DNA from: Agrypnia vestita
Taxonomy: Eukaryota > Arthropoda > Insecta > Trichoptera > Phryganeidae
Assembly: GCA_016648135.1 (NCBI GenBank)
Contig: JADDOH010011286.1
Coordinates: forward strand, 62,001-126,000
Direction of reading: 5' to 3'
Length of the DNA stretch: 64,000 nucleotides
Shown here: piece after piece, positions 46,206-58,600 of the stretch
Layout of the letters: each line of letters opens with the position of its first letter
How positions within the stretch are numbered: the first letter of the stretch is position 1
Notes under the pieces: model-generated
What the model saw: the letters and a program-made list of their open reading frames with translations, nothing else
Databases searched by the model: none
Told to the model about the DNA's origin: nothing
Program-made: the position numbers and the translations under genes

Positions 46206-46424
46206 TATTAAATAATTATAGTTATGAGATGAATAGCACGAAAAACGGTGTAGGGCTAATTTAAAAATAAGCACTCGGAGTCATCTGACCATCTATCTGG
46301 GTAGACCATCCAGTAAACTGTTACTATTTCACCATTTACTGTTCAATATACATTGGTTTTGGTTAAGGTTATATTAATTTGGCAGTTACTTAGTGGTGAA
46401 ATATAGTATTTGACTACTACTAAG
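46206..46424. other. Unassigned spacer
   Basis: Nothing recognised. Confidence 0.4.
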
Positions 46425-46500
46425 GACTGCTCCTCTCGAAACTTTAGTAGTAATTAATAACTCATTGTGTGTGCAGTACGAAGTTAAAATAAAAATTATA
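46425..46500 (+). mobile_element. Fragment of the 24.9-kb hammerhead repeat family
   Basis: GGACTGCTCCTCTCGAAACT followed by TTGTGTGTGCAGTACGAAG matches the right half of 24851-25043. The CTGATGA box is lost. Confidence 0.5.
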
Positions 46501-46912
46501 TTTTAAAATAAAATTTTGATTTTAATGATTTTTAATAATCAAAACTCTAGTTTTTTCTACATTTCTTTTCCTTCTTGATTAAAATCTATTTTTTGATGTA
46601 TGTTTAATAAACGTATTTGCACAAAATTCATTTAAGTTTTGTTTCATTAAGGACATATTTTGTAAGTGGTACATGTATTGTTATTTATCTTTTGTAAATA
46701 GCCAATCTGGATCCGTTAATGAATAAATAAATGTGAATGTTTGTTTTACGTTGCACTATGCTGCGCTACACGGACTGATGAGTGGACAGACATAAATAAG
46801 GAAATAATGTACGTAGCATTGTTAGTATTGTGAGCGTCTACAATAGTTTCTACATCGGACAAAGTAATGAGTGCTTTTAAGATGACTGACCGACTGGTTG
46901 GTTTGGTTTCAG
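46501..46912 (+). other. Probable intron upstream of the SPATA20 exon
   Basis: AT-rich, ends in a pyrimidine/G mixture and CAG at 46910-46912. No further exon recognised upstream. Confidence 0.5.
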
Positions 46913-47118
46913 ATGTGGACGGAGCCGAGCCGTCCGGCAACAGCGTCTCGGCGCAGAACTTGCTGCGGCTGGCGGCGCACGGCGGCGGCGTGGCCTCCGA
47001 GCGGCGCTCGCGGGCCGAGCGCACCCTGCTGGCCTTCGGACCGCGCATGGTGGAGGCGCCCACGGCCCTGCCCGAGATGGTCTCGGCGCTCATGGTGCAC
47101 AAGGACTCTCCCACCCAG
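46913..47118 (+). CDS. SPATA20: Internal exon of a SPATA20/YyaL-family protein
   Basis: The exon has 2 nt of a split codon then 68 codons, giving DGAEPSGNSVSAQNLLRL and, near its end, RMVEAPTALPEMVSAL. The DGAxPSGN and ALPEM signatures are diagnostic of the C-terminal alpha/alpha-barrel of SPATA20 (bacterial YyaL), a conserved family with an N-terminal thioredoxin-like domain and a role in sperm in mammals; its reaction is not established. Acceptor TTTCAG|AT and donor CCAG|GTCAGT fit; entry phase 1, exit phase 0. The N-terminal thioredoxin part and the following exon were not found within the window. The exon is extremely GC-rich and CpG-dense in AT-rich DNA. Overlapping frames on the minus strand are shadows. 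It may be part of a working gene with long introns, or an isolated copy. Confidence 0.9.
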
Positions 47119-50100
47119 GTCAGTCCTCGTCTTCACATTTCTCCCTTATTTGGATATGTCTACATGCACCCAGCGATTCCGACGCAAGTCGCCGGAATTG
47201 AGGATGGTAGGGATAACATGAAGGGAGATGGAAGGTAATGGGAACGAACGATAGTGCGGACTGCATACGATGAAAGGCACAGGAAGCTCGACTTACTTGT
47301 CGATGACGAAACGGACGAAGCTTAGGACACATATGGTCACAGTGGGGTGCTAGAATCCGACGAAACGAAATTACACCCTGTGGTTACGAGAATAATCCTG
47401 AGGTATATTCGGTAATAATTTTAAGCCAGGCGGTAGTGTTTTCACTAGTTTCACTGTTAAATGTAAATTTGTGGTCGTGACGTAAATGCCAATTCGTGGT
47501 TGTGACGCAAATGCCAATAATAGATTATGGATTCACGAATATTATCTGCAGCCAATGTAAGTGTCCACATCTTGGTGGACACCGAACAGCCAGTCTCGAC
47601 AAGAGCAGGTCGGTCAAGAAATGAAACAATTGTCAATTTCATGTTTTCTATAAAATTCTGTTTTCTATAATTTATTTAGAGCTGCCAATTATGTGCGGAT
47701 CACTGTATCATTGAATTAGTTACATCTGATAACCATACAAATGTGTATCGTTTTCACCAAATGACATTTGTGCGTAATTAAGCCTGATAATTGTCATTTT
47801 TATTGAGATCTAACTTCCAACTATTGTAATTATGACGTCGTTCGTGGTCTGTAGCTTGAAGAGCTCTGTCAACTGGAGCTTGTACGAATATAGGTGCAGA
47901 TTTCCTTTCAAAATTCTTTGTAGAGATGGTTGAGAGAACGTCGAATAGAGGTGTCAGTCATTTCTGCGGCATAGCCTACGATGTTCTCCAATGAACGAGC
48001 GCTCCGAGTTGCAGAAGATATTCGGTGTCTTCAAAAATGCTGGATAAAATGTAAATTATATTTGCTGCAGCTGGCACGTGATTATGACCCAAAATTTCAC
48101 GTAATTATTATCACGGTAGTTGAACATTGATTTCTGAAATAAGTTTTCATTATTAAAATGCGTTATTTCTGCGTGCCCTTTTCCGTGACGAATTTGTCTT
48201 GTCTTGATATCTGTCTAATAAGAACTGACGAAGAAAATCCCCAGAAATTTGACAATTCACTCGTTGAAACACTTTGTACATGTTAATTTTCTTAGTTGAA
48301 AATAATGTAATTTTTTTCTAATATCAAATCCATTTTTCGCATGCTTAATACACTGTCAACTTAATATTAGGCTATTCGATGGGTGTAAAAAAAATTATAA
48401 AATATAGTAACTACAATGAAATTCAAGGTATGAAAAAAATATGTAAACCACTGGTATTGAAATTAAGCATTTATATGTGGAGGTAGGTATTAAATAAAGT
48501 TTATAATATAAAATAGTTTTAACTATCTCTTGGATTCGGTATTAATATTGTAAATGTACTTATCTACGTTTTCGATATTATTTCGTTATTAAGTAAAAAA
48601 TCGCCTAGAAAGTTCATGTTATTAATCGTCTCAAAGTTAGTTAAGAAGATTATTCTAGGTCTCGTTAGTATTTGTCGTAAGTAGTTTTTCGATAGAGCCG
48701 TAAGTAGTTTATCGATATAAACTACGACATCCAACTCTCAACTTGAGCCTCGATTGAAAAGTTCTAAAAGGGAGTATTTATTTAAGGCAGCTTCGCTTTA
48801 ATATTTCTATTCCAGTATATCAAAATTTTTATGACGATACTGCTAATTGAAAACATTTCATGCAATGATTGTTTTCCATTTAGTTTTTTCCATTTATTTT
48901 CCCAATATTTATTAGAATATAAATATACCGTGTGTACATTTATATATCCTATCTTTCATATTTGTATTGAATTCAGTGTACTTTAATTTTTTTTTACGTT
49001 AACGTTTATTTACTGTTTGAAAATTCGATTTCTTCATAGGTTCAGTAATATTTCTACGCTACTGCGCACCCGCATAAAATAATTTATTTGTAAAAAAAAC
49101 TTAAATTTATATATTATTTTAAGCTAATAGTTCAGCAAACTAAACGCAACAGTCATAAATTAGTAAGAGTACAGTTCTTTTTCTTCTTGAATCTATTGGA
49201 TTCGGCATTATTATAAAATAGTTTAAATAATATTTTGCACTTTATTTTTGATGCTTATAGCATTAGCTTTGTGGTTGAGCATAATTATTAATTTAAAATT
49301 TAATTTTGTATAACCTCCCTGGAGTTCCAAGAGAACTCCATGTGATTTAAACAAAGTTTTTACTTAATTAAAATTAATAAAATAATTAACTTGCAAATTG
49401 ACATCTCAAAAATAAAATCATACTTAAATTTTTTCATTCGATTTGCATTCGTACGTAAAATAAACCTTAATTTTAATTTTCCTTAAGTAACATAAAATAG
49501 TTTGCACTTGATTAATATTTTAGGCTGTAATTTGAGCCTTTTAAGATAGGGTCGTAACAATTTGCCACCGTAGACGATATAATTTGTCCGTTAATGTAGG
49601 TACAACACAATTCGCGGGTCGTGTGACGCGAAACGGCGCTTTAACGCTAATCCCGCCGTAATCCAACGTTCCCGTTCGCGCCTTTTGTGGGGAACTATGC
49701 CCATCTCGCGCTGAACGCTTTCCACCTGTTACGCGAAACGTTAGCGAGTAACATTTTAATTCCAAGTTTACAACGGCGACATTGTGTAACGCTGGGAAAA
49801 CAAGGCGGTTTACTTGTAACCTTTTGACTTTTACTTGTAACCTTTCGACAAACTCGGATCCCTCCTTTTGTCTACCCGCCACTGTTTTCTGGATCCTAAT
49901 TGATAATTAAAATGACACTTAAGTTAGCAAATATCTTATTTCATTTTAAAGTTAAGGGTTTACACCATCCTGGGATCTTGAAATTCAGAAATTTGGTAAA
50001 CTTTTTTAAATAAGGATTATTTAAAAAAATGTCCGTGTCATGTCCATTAGTTCCTTCGATCTGAAGTTCGATGTATTGGCGGAAAGGTACCAGGCTGATG

Positions 50101-50125
50101 TCGTGTAATTGGTAAAAAATCTGTG
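47119..50125. other. Probable intron or intergenic, unassigned
   Basis: No downstream exon of SPATA20 recognised. 49550-49880 is GC-richer, with a 113-codon minus frame that I do not recognise. Remaining sequence is AT-rich. Confidence 0.5.
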
Positions 50126-50175
50126 CGGATAGCTAGGTGATCTGGGTTCGAATCCGGGTATCAACCAAAATATTT
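50126..50175 (+). repeat. tRNA-like B-box fragment
   Basis: GCGGATAGCTAGG then CTGGGTTCGAATCCGGGTAT, a T-arm with B box. No D arm or acceptor stem pairs with it, so it is a SINE or tRNA relic. Confidence 0.35.
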
Positions 50176-50660
50176 TTTCGTTGATTTGATTTTTCTGCAT
50201 GTCTTTCTATAAGTTTGGTTTTGCAACATGCACGTTTATCCTATACAGAAAAACAAGGTAATTTAATTATTAATAAATGAAATAGCTGTCACGCAGCGTA
50301 TCCGATTTGGAAAAAAACATTTTTTGTAAAATTGGGTGCAGTTTAAAAATCTCTTAATTTTTTTTCTTAACTATTGCTATTTGCTACCTATCAAATAAAA
50401 ACATCCGTAATATTTCATTCCTAAATAAGTTCATGACCTTTTTTTCTGTCTCGGTCAAACTTGCACCGGAGAATGTTGCATCTCAGTCACAGCGAAGGAG
50501 CTCCACGGGGACGGACAAGACGCTGCCGTTTTGTTTTTTTTTTCAAAATTTTTCCAATAAATAATAATTTAATATGTTCCTCAAAAAGTGTCGTTAAAAA
50601 AATGAAAATGATTAATCACCTCCTTGTAAAAAATCATCCAATTACTACCTAAATTTCAGG
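50176..50660. other. Unassigned spacer
   Basis: 50460-50535 is a short GC-richer patch; nothing recognised. Confidence 0.4.
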
Positions 50661-50685
50661 CCCCCAGGGTGGTGTAACCCCTTAA
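50661..50685 (-). mobile_element. Lone TTAA-type transposon terminus
   Basis: CCCCCAGGGTGGTGTAACCCC followed by TTAA resembles the end of the 13.6-15.3 kb element (GGGGTTATATACC after TTAA). No partner end was found. Confidence 0.35.
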
Positions 50686-51294
50686 GTTACATGTAAAAAT
50701 AAATTTATACTCATCTGACCCCAAGTAAGTGTATAAATAATGAATCATTTGTATTAGAACGAGAACAAAAGATAACAGTGTAAACTGAGTCACCAGACAA
50801 TGGCGAGAAGATAACAAGAACGAACCTCAAACCTTTAAACTGTTGTTTAAAGTTTTGATGAAATGGATGTGTGCCAAAGCCATGCGTTTTTTTTTCATTT
50901 TTTAAAGTTTATTTTTGTTCCGTTAGACGAAAAAACGAATGGAAAATTATCAAAAATTGCATTATCAAAAACAGCTTTGCGGTCGCTGCCGCTTAGCGAC
51001 AATTTGGCACGGAAGCCAATTAGGTGAGCAGCAATAGGGTAGTAGAGCGTGTCCTTGCGGACGTGTGGTCCTGACGGTGTTTGGATGATCGGCGTGCAAA
51101 GAATTACCGTTTTGTGATTATACCGTGCAGTTGTTCAAAGTTAACAATTATGGTTAGCAATTTGCATTTGTGATAATTGCAATATGTGATTTATTTTTAT
51201 TCGATTGAGACTTTAATTTAAAATTATGAATATGTTATAACCTCAAAATTTATTAATCTAAAAATGATTTATTTGTTTCGTTACCGTTTCGGCC
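50686..51294. other. Unassigned spacer
   Basis: CGTTACCGTTTCGGCC at 51280-51295 resembles the GAAACGGT end of the 12.9-kb hammerhead repeat on the minus strand; too short to annotate. Confidence 0.35.
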
Positions 51295-51560
51295 TTTATT
51301 GGACAAAGTACATATAATTTCTTGACACATAATAATACATATATAGTTATAGTATTATTATGTGTCAAGTAAACAGTATAGGATAAAATGTAGCAAGCTC
51401 AGGGCCACTGCCTATCTCGCTAGATATATAGAAATAACTGTTCTGAGGTTGACTGTCTTTTTTACCATCTTAGATCGATTTCTAATATTTATTTGGAAAG
51501 AAAGTACGTACAGTAAAAATCAAGAATAAAAAATATAAAAAATCTTAAATATTAAAACAT
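51295..51560 (+). repeat. Dispersed repeat family D, uninterrupted copy
   Basis: Aligns with 22738-22825 plus 23341-23540 across the point where the inverted repeat sits at 23 kb (here CTCGCTAGATATATA runs directly into GAAATAACTGTTCTGA). Confidence 0.65.
51321..51369. repeat. Perfect 18-bp hairpin
   Basis: CTTGACACATAATAATAC at 51321-51338 and its exact reverse complement at 51352-51369, with a 13-nt loop. Inside repeat D copy 2 and absent from the 22.7-kb copy. Confidence 0.85.
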
Positions 51561-53908
51561 TTTTATGATACACGACCTGGTTGAGCTTTTACATATTGTG
51601 AAATATAAAGTGTTAAAATAGCATAGCTATCTCAGTACATAAGTAAGAAATTACAAAAAATAAATAATATCATATCTACAATATGTAATATACAATCAAA
51701 AGTAGAAAATAAAAAATGAAAGAATATTAGCAAGATAAATACAATAAATAATAGATTTAGTACGTAGACAAACTATAAAATAGAAGCTAAGTAGATTTGT
51801 CATTTGTTTGTGTGTAGTGTTCCAACTTTTAAATATGTCAACATAGCTGTATTGATTGCCTATTCGGTGCGATCCATGTATAGGCGAATTCATAAAACAG
51901 TTAGTGCGCTGGGTGCCGACATAAAATAGCTCTCTCTGTCTTGTAACCGATCGCCCAGGTATTCGGCAAGTAATCATTTGAACGAATATACCATCTACCT
52001 ACTGATTCGAATACTTGAAGTCCGTTGCGTGCAACGAATTTGCACAGGCGGTTGCAAATTAGACTATCAGAATTATCGGAATGATCCAGGAGCTCTGACG
52101 TAATCGCCTACCTGCATGCGGCCGTGCCAGCTCTGACTAAATTGGCATTTTAATTAAATTAAATGCTTTAAAGATGGTATAACAATCAATAAAACGGCTC
52201 AAATCGCTGGCATTAATTAAAATACTGCCGAATAAAATTTTTTCCGAACCCCATTTTTTTTTCTATACAAAAGGGTGAATTTGAAATGCATAACTTCTTC
52301 TATCTTATAAGTTATGTGAGTTCGCTATTCCAATTTCTTCTTTTTCTCGTTTAACCGTACACCATACTTCGGAGTGCTTTACGATGCGCCGCCCCTGGCA
52401 CGGATTTTTGTCTTTCGCTGGCACTCGCAAGCGTGAATTTCGGCGTCGCTAGTTCCGTGTGCCAAGATCCATGTTTTGTTGTTTTAACCCTTGGAAAAGG
52501 CAGCGCAGGTCTATCCACGTAATTCTAGTACCATGTTATTCAGGTTTCCACGCATAGTTGCGATACATTAAAAAAAAAACGAATTTATTGGGAAAAAAAA
52601 GAATTTGTAATTCACTTTGTTTTTATTACAACCTGCTTGTTTTTGAAAGTACAATTTCTTTCGTCAGGGTGATAAAAAACTAATTTTGAAAATAGTTTTT
52701 TTTGTTAAAAAATAATAACAGAGAATAGTACAATGAGGGATATGAGAAAATGACCTTTCAGATCGGAAATTATTGGAAATATTTGCAGAATAGAACTGGG
52801 GATTAAATTTAGTTGGTTATTTACGATATTTAGATATTTTTCCACGATTCACTTATTTTATGTATGTATTTTGATAATAATCTTCGGTGGTTCCTCTTTA
52901 TGAGGATGACGTCTGTCATGTTTTATTGATTATGCATTCGAGCGTGGCTGAGGAGCTATTGTATTCTTGAACAAGTTTTTGCACACCCTTCCACAAATTG
53001 TGCACGGTACCCGGTGGCCAGGGGTATTCTGAGAGATGGGTTCTCCTCTTTACCACCATGACGTTATTGCAATAAATATAAAGAAAGTAATGTTTTTGAA
53101 AGTCCGTTATACTTATTATATACGCACTCAATTTTTTTCGATATTTATTAATAATTAAAAATTTTATGCTAGTATAATATAGTAGGTTTCTTCATTATTT
53201 GATACGCGGAGTATTCATGCATGATCAACGCAGACAACATAAGGGTATGACAATCATTCTATTCAGTACACGAGTATCACAAGTGATGCGGATATCATTT
53301 CTGCTACTGCTCCGTGAGTGATACTGAATACAATAATATATTGGGAGCTAGGAAAATTCTTGGAAGTGAATTTTAACCCTTTCCAGGGCAAATTATTCTT
53401 GATGTATATTTTTAATATTTGTTTTTGATTTTATCTATATTTGCTTAAATTTACAAAAGAGAGAAATATACTACCTACGGAATTTTTCTTGCGATAAAAT
53501 TGGGAAAAATTAAAATGTTTTATGAATAAAAACAAAAATATTAATCATGCATTACGATTATAATAAGCAAAAAATATTTGTTTAAAATTTCATAATAAAC
53601 AACGTGTAAATGATTTTAAACAAATAATTAATATTTGTTTAAAACAATTTTTTAATTTAAAAATTTTTTTTAACCGGCTATAAAATTATTCTGCCATCGG
53701 CAGTACGAGACATTAATTTTGTTTATTAATTAAACAATTATTTATTGAATTTTTAGTATTTTCGATAAACTCGGACATTAATGGTTAAAAAAGGATTCTT
53801 ATTTTTATATGATTAAAATGAACTGTATTTTTAGTATGGAGGGATTAACCATTTAGAGTTAAATATATGTCTAACGACCGTAATAATAACCTTAACTCTT
53901 TAAGGATT
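51561..53908. other. Unassigned region
   Basis: No supported gene. Frames at 51696-51977 and 52916-53131 are not recognised. 52390-52470 is a short GC-richer patch. Confidence 0.5.
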
Positions 53909-53975
53909 TTAGTTTAGTTTGAAAATAGATTGAATATTGATGTGATACATATTCGCATTTCTATTTTTATTTAAG
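53909..53975 (+). mobile_element. SINE family B, body fragment
   Basis: TTAGTTTGAAAATAG followed by GAATATTGATGTGA and CATTTCTATTTTTATTT matches the body of the SINE at 8477-8667; the tRNA head is missing. Confidence 0.6.
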
Positions 53976-54349
53976 AAAATCTAATTTTAAAACAAAGCTT
54001 AAAAAATTGTTATATAAAAAAAATTGTAACTTCATTTGCGCAACATTATTATTCATTTCTAGAGAAAAAATATTTTAACAGCTTACCGGTTACCATCAAA
54101 AAGCTTACAGAAGAAAAGTACATACTAAAAGCAATCAAAGATTTTTTTAATCAAACGCCGTATATAATAACTATATAATTTACTCCGTATTAATTAACGT
54201 ACTCCTCTCCTTAACATGGCCCTCGCTTCTATAGAAAAGACAATATTTTACATTGAAGTTGTAATAATATAAATACATTTTTTAATGTTTGTGTATTGAC
54301 AATTACTTTACAATAATTTAAAAAAATGTGTTTTCGTAAATTTCAGATA
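53976..54349. other. Unassigned spacer
   Basis: Nothing recognised. Confidence 0.4.
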
Positions 54350-54500
54350 GTTTATCTGCTATCTGTAACCCGTCAGAAATGAAGGTACTTTTAGAAGTCG
54401 TTTCATGAAAAATATTTATTTATATATAAAAAATAGAAGAAAAAACTTTATAAAAGAAGTTAGGGACGTTACAGGATGTTACGGACAGACAGATAGACAT
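54350..54500 (-). mobile_element. Helitron-like 3' terminus, inverted copy
   Basis: Minus strand: AACTTCTTTTATAAAG, AAAGTACCTTCATTTCTGAC and GGGTTACAGATAG, matching 20027-20093 with CTAG changed to ATAG. TCTGTCTGTCCGTAAC lies upstream. Confidence 0.4.
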
Positions 54501-54744
54501 AAAACGAAATTATTATTGGGATATTTATTTACGAGTATGTGTGCACTGTTTATAGAATTATAAATAAAAATATTTACATACTTTTTGGGTAACATTTATG
54601 TGGTCATTTGTTTTACAAATGCAACCTAAACAAAGAAACTATCATCCAGACACGGTCACGTAGAAATAAATTGTCGTAACGGCCGTCAAAAAAAAATACT
54701 CTCTAGTAGCAGCATTTTATTCACATCAAGTTTGTCCTATCAAT
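54501..54744. other. Unassigned spacer
   Basis: Nothing recognised. Confidence 0.4.
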
Positions 54745-54957
54745 TTAAAAGTTTGGCCAGGCAGTTGATGGAACTTTGTAACGCATACAGCAATATCCGT
54801 TCGGGTCGTTGGGGAAAATTTCCTTGTAGGGTTTAATATCCTTTTCCTTTCGGTCCACTGAGTTGGTTGTAGACGACAGAGCCATCCGTGCGGCGTGTGT
54901 CGACATCGGGATGTTTATGTGAACGTTGCAATTCCAACTTTCGGTCGCATCCGACAT
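54745..54957 (-). CDS. Unrecognised 70-codon reading frame
   Basis: Starts MSDATESWNCNVHINIPM and ends VPSTAWPNF. Composition is balanced and less AT-driven than other chance frames here, so it may be an exon or a processed fragment. The frame is open for some codons upstream of the ATG. I do not recognise the family and there is no clear splice context. Confidence 0.25.
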   Translation of the reverse strand: MSDATESWNCNVHINIPMSTHAARMALSSTTNSVDRKEKDIKPYKEIFPNDPNGYCCMRYKVPSTAWPNF

Positions 54958-55080
54958 TGCGATGGCAGATACCGGGTGACTGCAACTGCATGCTACCGAA
55001 ATAATTTAAAAAAAAACTCGTGAATATTTTTGATAAATAATAATAAATGAGAATTTATTTGTCAGTTCATTCAATTGATA
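54958..55080. other. Short spacer
   Basis: Nothing recognised. Confidence 0.4.
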
Positions 55081-55260
55081 GAGTAGCTTGTTAGTCTTGT
55101 GCTTAGGACTCTCGCCTCGTGATCCAAAGGTCGCAGGTTCGAATCTCACTCCAGACCAGCAAGTTACTCCTATTTTCATAGCACAAGCTTTTTTAGCTTA
55201 GTTTGAAAATAGTAAGAATATTGATGTGACACGTATTCCGTGTATCTCTATTTTAAAAAA
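55081..55260 (+). mobile_element. SINE family B, full-length copy 2
   Basis: GAGTAGCTTGTTAGTCTTGT, B box GGTTCGAATC at 55136-55145, body AGCTTAGTTTGAAAATAG, end TATCTCTATTTTAAAAAA. Differs from copy 1 by scattered substitutions and a short loss before the tail. Confidence 0.85.
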
Positions 55261-55499
55261 CAAATCTTAGTCCCGCACAAACAACTGTTTTTTTTACGTA
55301 AAAAGATAAATTAAAATATCATTTTTTTCGATTTCAGTTTTTTTTTTCATACTGGCTCTAAATGTTTTGTTAGTATTTATTTGACCTTTTACTTAATTTT
55401 GTACATATTATTTTAATTTTTTAATAAAATTATATAAATCTATATAACATAAGTTTTAATGAGGACAAAAGGGTACAAAAAATTACAACGAATTAGTCA

Positions 55500-55610
55500 A
55501 TAATGTATTCTCCTTTATTATTTAAACTTCTTTCCAATGCTCTACAAGTTTTTCGATGCGATAAAACAATCTGGTCTTGAATGAGTTGTCGAAAGTGCTC
55601 ACTTTTGTCT
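55500..55610 (-). pseudogene. Mariner transposase C-terminal scrap
   Basis: Minus strand reads FYRIEKLVEHWKEV before a stop, resembling the FYxGIxKLxxRWxKC end of mariner transposases. Nothing upstream is preserved. Confidence 0.35.
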
Positions 55611-58600
55611 ACTTAACATCCCATTTCTAAGACCCGTAATTAAATAAATAATAAATGTTACGCAAACAATATTTTTTAGAGTAAAAAATTTACTTTCGAA
55701 TGAAGTAACGTTTTGTTTTACTTTTGGCGCGCATTTTCAAATTTAAAAAAAAAAAAACGCACACTACTTGTGTTAACACCTAATAGATGTTGAAATTATT
55801 ATATATTGCCTGACTCGCTTGAATAATCTGCGTTGAGATAGGAAAAGTTTACAAAGAAGGTATCAGGTAGATATATGCGCGCAAGTATAAGTAAGTGTTA
55901 TCCTCAATTCTAAGCATTCACCCACTTTATAGAAGTAATGTTGCCATCCGACTTGCCTCTTCCTTCAATTGAGACTGGTTTATCTGAGTGTAACAATATC
56001 TAGTGTACCCAACTCTCCAATCAAAGTCTTAGTCAAAGATTTAATGATTTCAGGATATCTTGGCCGTTCTGTCTGACATTGTTGATCTGTTAAATACCGT
56101 CTGAAAGATCTTTGACCATAAGACGTGTGTTCTCGGGATTTAAAGACTTTGTTTTTGCGTGTAATTGTACTTTGGGTCTGTATGAAGTACGTAAGTTTAT
56201 TAAAGATAAAAGATAAGCATGGTCTAAGCATACTCGTATATGTATTATATATCTATCTAACATCAAGTCACAAAATTTTTTATATACCTCAGCTGTAGTT
56301 GGGGTTTTAACGATCACTTTCATGATTTAGTCGCTCCTCCGTATACAATTATACCGTGTTCAATGGGAGATATGTCTTATGTTTCTAAAAAAGTATTTTT
56401 TTAAAGTGAATTATGTATGATTACTTAATTAATTAATTATTATTAAGATATTAACCGCGTTTACTTCTAATTATAGTTTATTTTAATGTGATTTAACGGA
56501 TTTCTAAGGAAATTGTCAATTTTTTTCCATGGGACATAAATCTATAAAAATAATTTTTAAAATCAAACATAACGAGAACTGTTTATAAACAATCCTATCA
56601 CTCGTACATTTTTGAATGCTCTTGCAAGCATTTTTAATTCCAAATTCATTTTCAATTCTCCATTTTTTCTTTATAACTCGTCTTTTTTCGCAATTTCCGT
56701 TCCCATGTATAGTATCATGAAAAAATATTTATGTTTTATCTTGGATAGTTTAGTAGCGTTTTTATTTTATTAAAATTATATGAAAAGGTGTAAAAGGCTT
56801 GATCTATTACTGTGCATTTGTAGAGTATTTTTTATATGTACATGTATACATTTTTAGCTCTTTATAGTTACTGGTTTTGGTGTTTTTCGCAAGAGGAGCC
56901 AATTTTATTTATTACACTCCACGTTTCCAGAGTGTTCCTAAAAATATATAAAAAAAAATTGTAGGCCATGTTTTGGTCATCAATCACATTAATCATTAGT
57001 CTATGAAACTTATCTTTGGATATAATCCAAATATCCCGAATTGTTACTTTCAATTCAGAGCGCATTGACAGAAGGCAAGACAAATCGCTCAGCCCGCCAG
57101 AGAGTACAATTTTTAGATTTTCTAATTTCCGATCACACTGTAGCGCGACGCGCGCTGGCTCTGTTCGCCTCGTGTCCCCTGAAGTGAAATATTACTATTA
57201 TCATTGAGACTTGTTTCGATGATTCGCAAACCAAACCACATATTTATTTGTGAAAATAGTAATCGCTTTTATCACGAGATGGCTCGTGGTGGAGATATAA
57301 ATACATAAAAATTCTTTAAAATATTTTTTTTTGAATTTTTTAAAATTATGTAATGTTTTTAATGGTTTTGTTTTTAGAATAAATTAAGGCACACAGCTAC
57401 ATCAATGTACAACTTCATGAAATATTAATTGGAAACTTATCCGAGCGAAATATTTTTTTTTGAAGAAAATTAGATTAAAATGTCTGTTATTATAAAATAA
57501 AATTTCATTTATGTTACCTGCTGAGATTGCCCCTTACGCTCCGAATTTTCAAATATAAATATTTTCGCTTCTTTTTACCATCAAATTATTAAATTCTTTG
57601 CTATTTTAATCTGTAGTCTTCGAGTTGCCAATCCTGATATCGTCCGTCTTTATGATATTCGAACAATGTGTTATATCGACTATCTTTCATTTCAGCTTTG
57701 AAAGTGCGCTATAAAGGGCTTTACCCTGTCAACTATCTGCAGGATTAAAATTTTTCATGGATGTGTTATTATTATTTGAAGTGTCGATAGATTTTAAAAT
57801 ATCATGTCGGTGATCAACGTGGTCGTGAAACCGAGTATCGCTAGTTGGAACTAAAATAATTTATTTTAATAAATTTCAATAGATTTAAAATATTCACTTA
57901 CAAAAATGTATTTATTTCAAATAATTTTACTATTTTTAATAGGTGAGAATATATGAAATTTAATCTTTTTGTTATTTTCGAAGTTAATCCCATTAAGACA
58001 TTAAACATGAAAATGTAAATTTTGAACATATCGTTAAAGGACTAAATAAAAAGGCGTTTAAAAAATATGTATAATATTTATAGAGGATAACACTTATTAC
58101 CGTTGTAAAACAGTTAACACATTATATTACAGTTGAAAAAAATATTACAGTTGAAAGAAGTATTTAAAATGAATAGAAATAAAATAAAACAATTATTTAT
58201 TTATACTTTCCCTACTAACTACTAATGTAACTATTAAGTAACCCTACAAATTATTTTTTGGTTAATTAGTATGAGTAACAAATAGAACTCAACCAACTTG
58301 CAAGATTTGACAAAGACATCATAAATAATTTAGCTTGAAAAATATCAATCTTATCGAAATAGGTATATCCAAACATAAAAAAACCTCAAAGTAATAAGGT
58401 AGGTGTACCCTGACAAGGTATGTCATCTTTTTCAAAACGCGATTTATTTCGTCTGTTATGTGGGTAATGAAAATTTTGTTTGGGTAGCGGGTGGGTATGT
58501 AGGTAATTTATTACAATCTTAACCATAGCTATTTAGATTTGGTCACTATACATATTTAACCCAATAATAAGCATCGTTTCGATTAGGGTGTTATATGCGT

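Noticed and set aside
46746..47221. Overlapping frames of 107-123 codons on both strands
   Set aside because: They are by-products of the GC-rich SPATA20 exon and run into its introns; only the 46913-47118 plus frame shows homology.
55980..56323. Two overlapping minus frames considered as exons
   Set aside because: No recognisable family and no convincing splice signals; left as unassigned.
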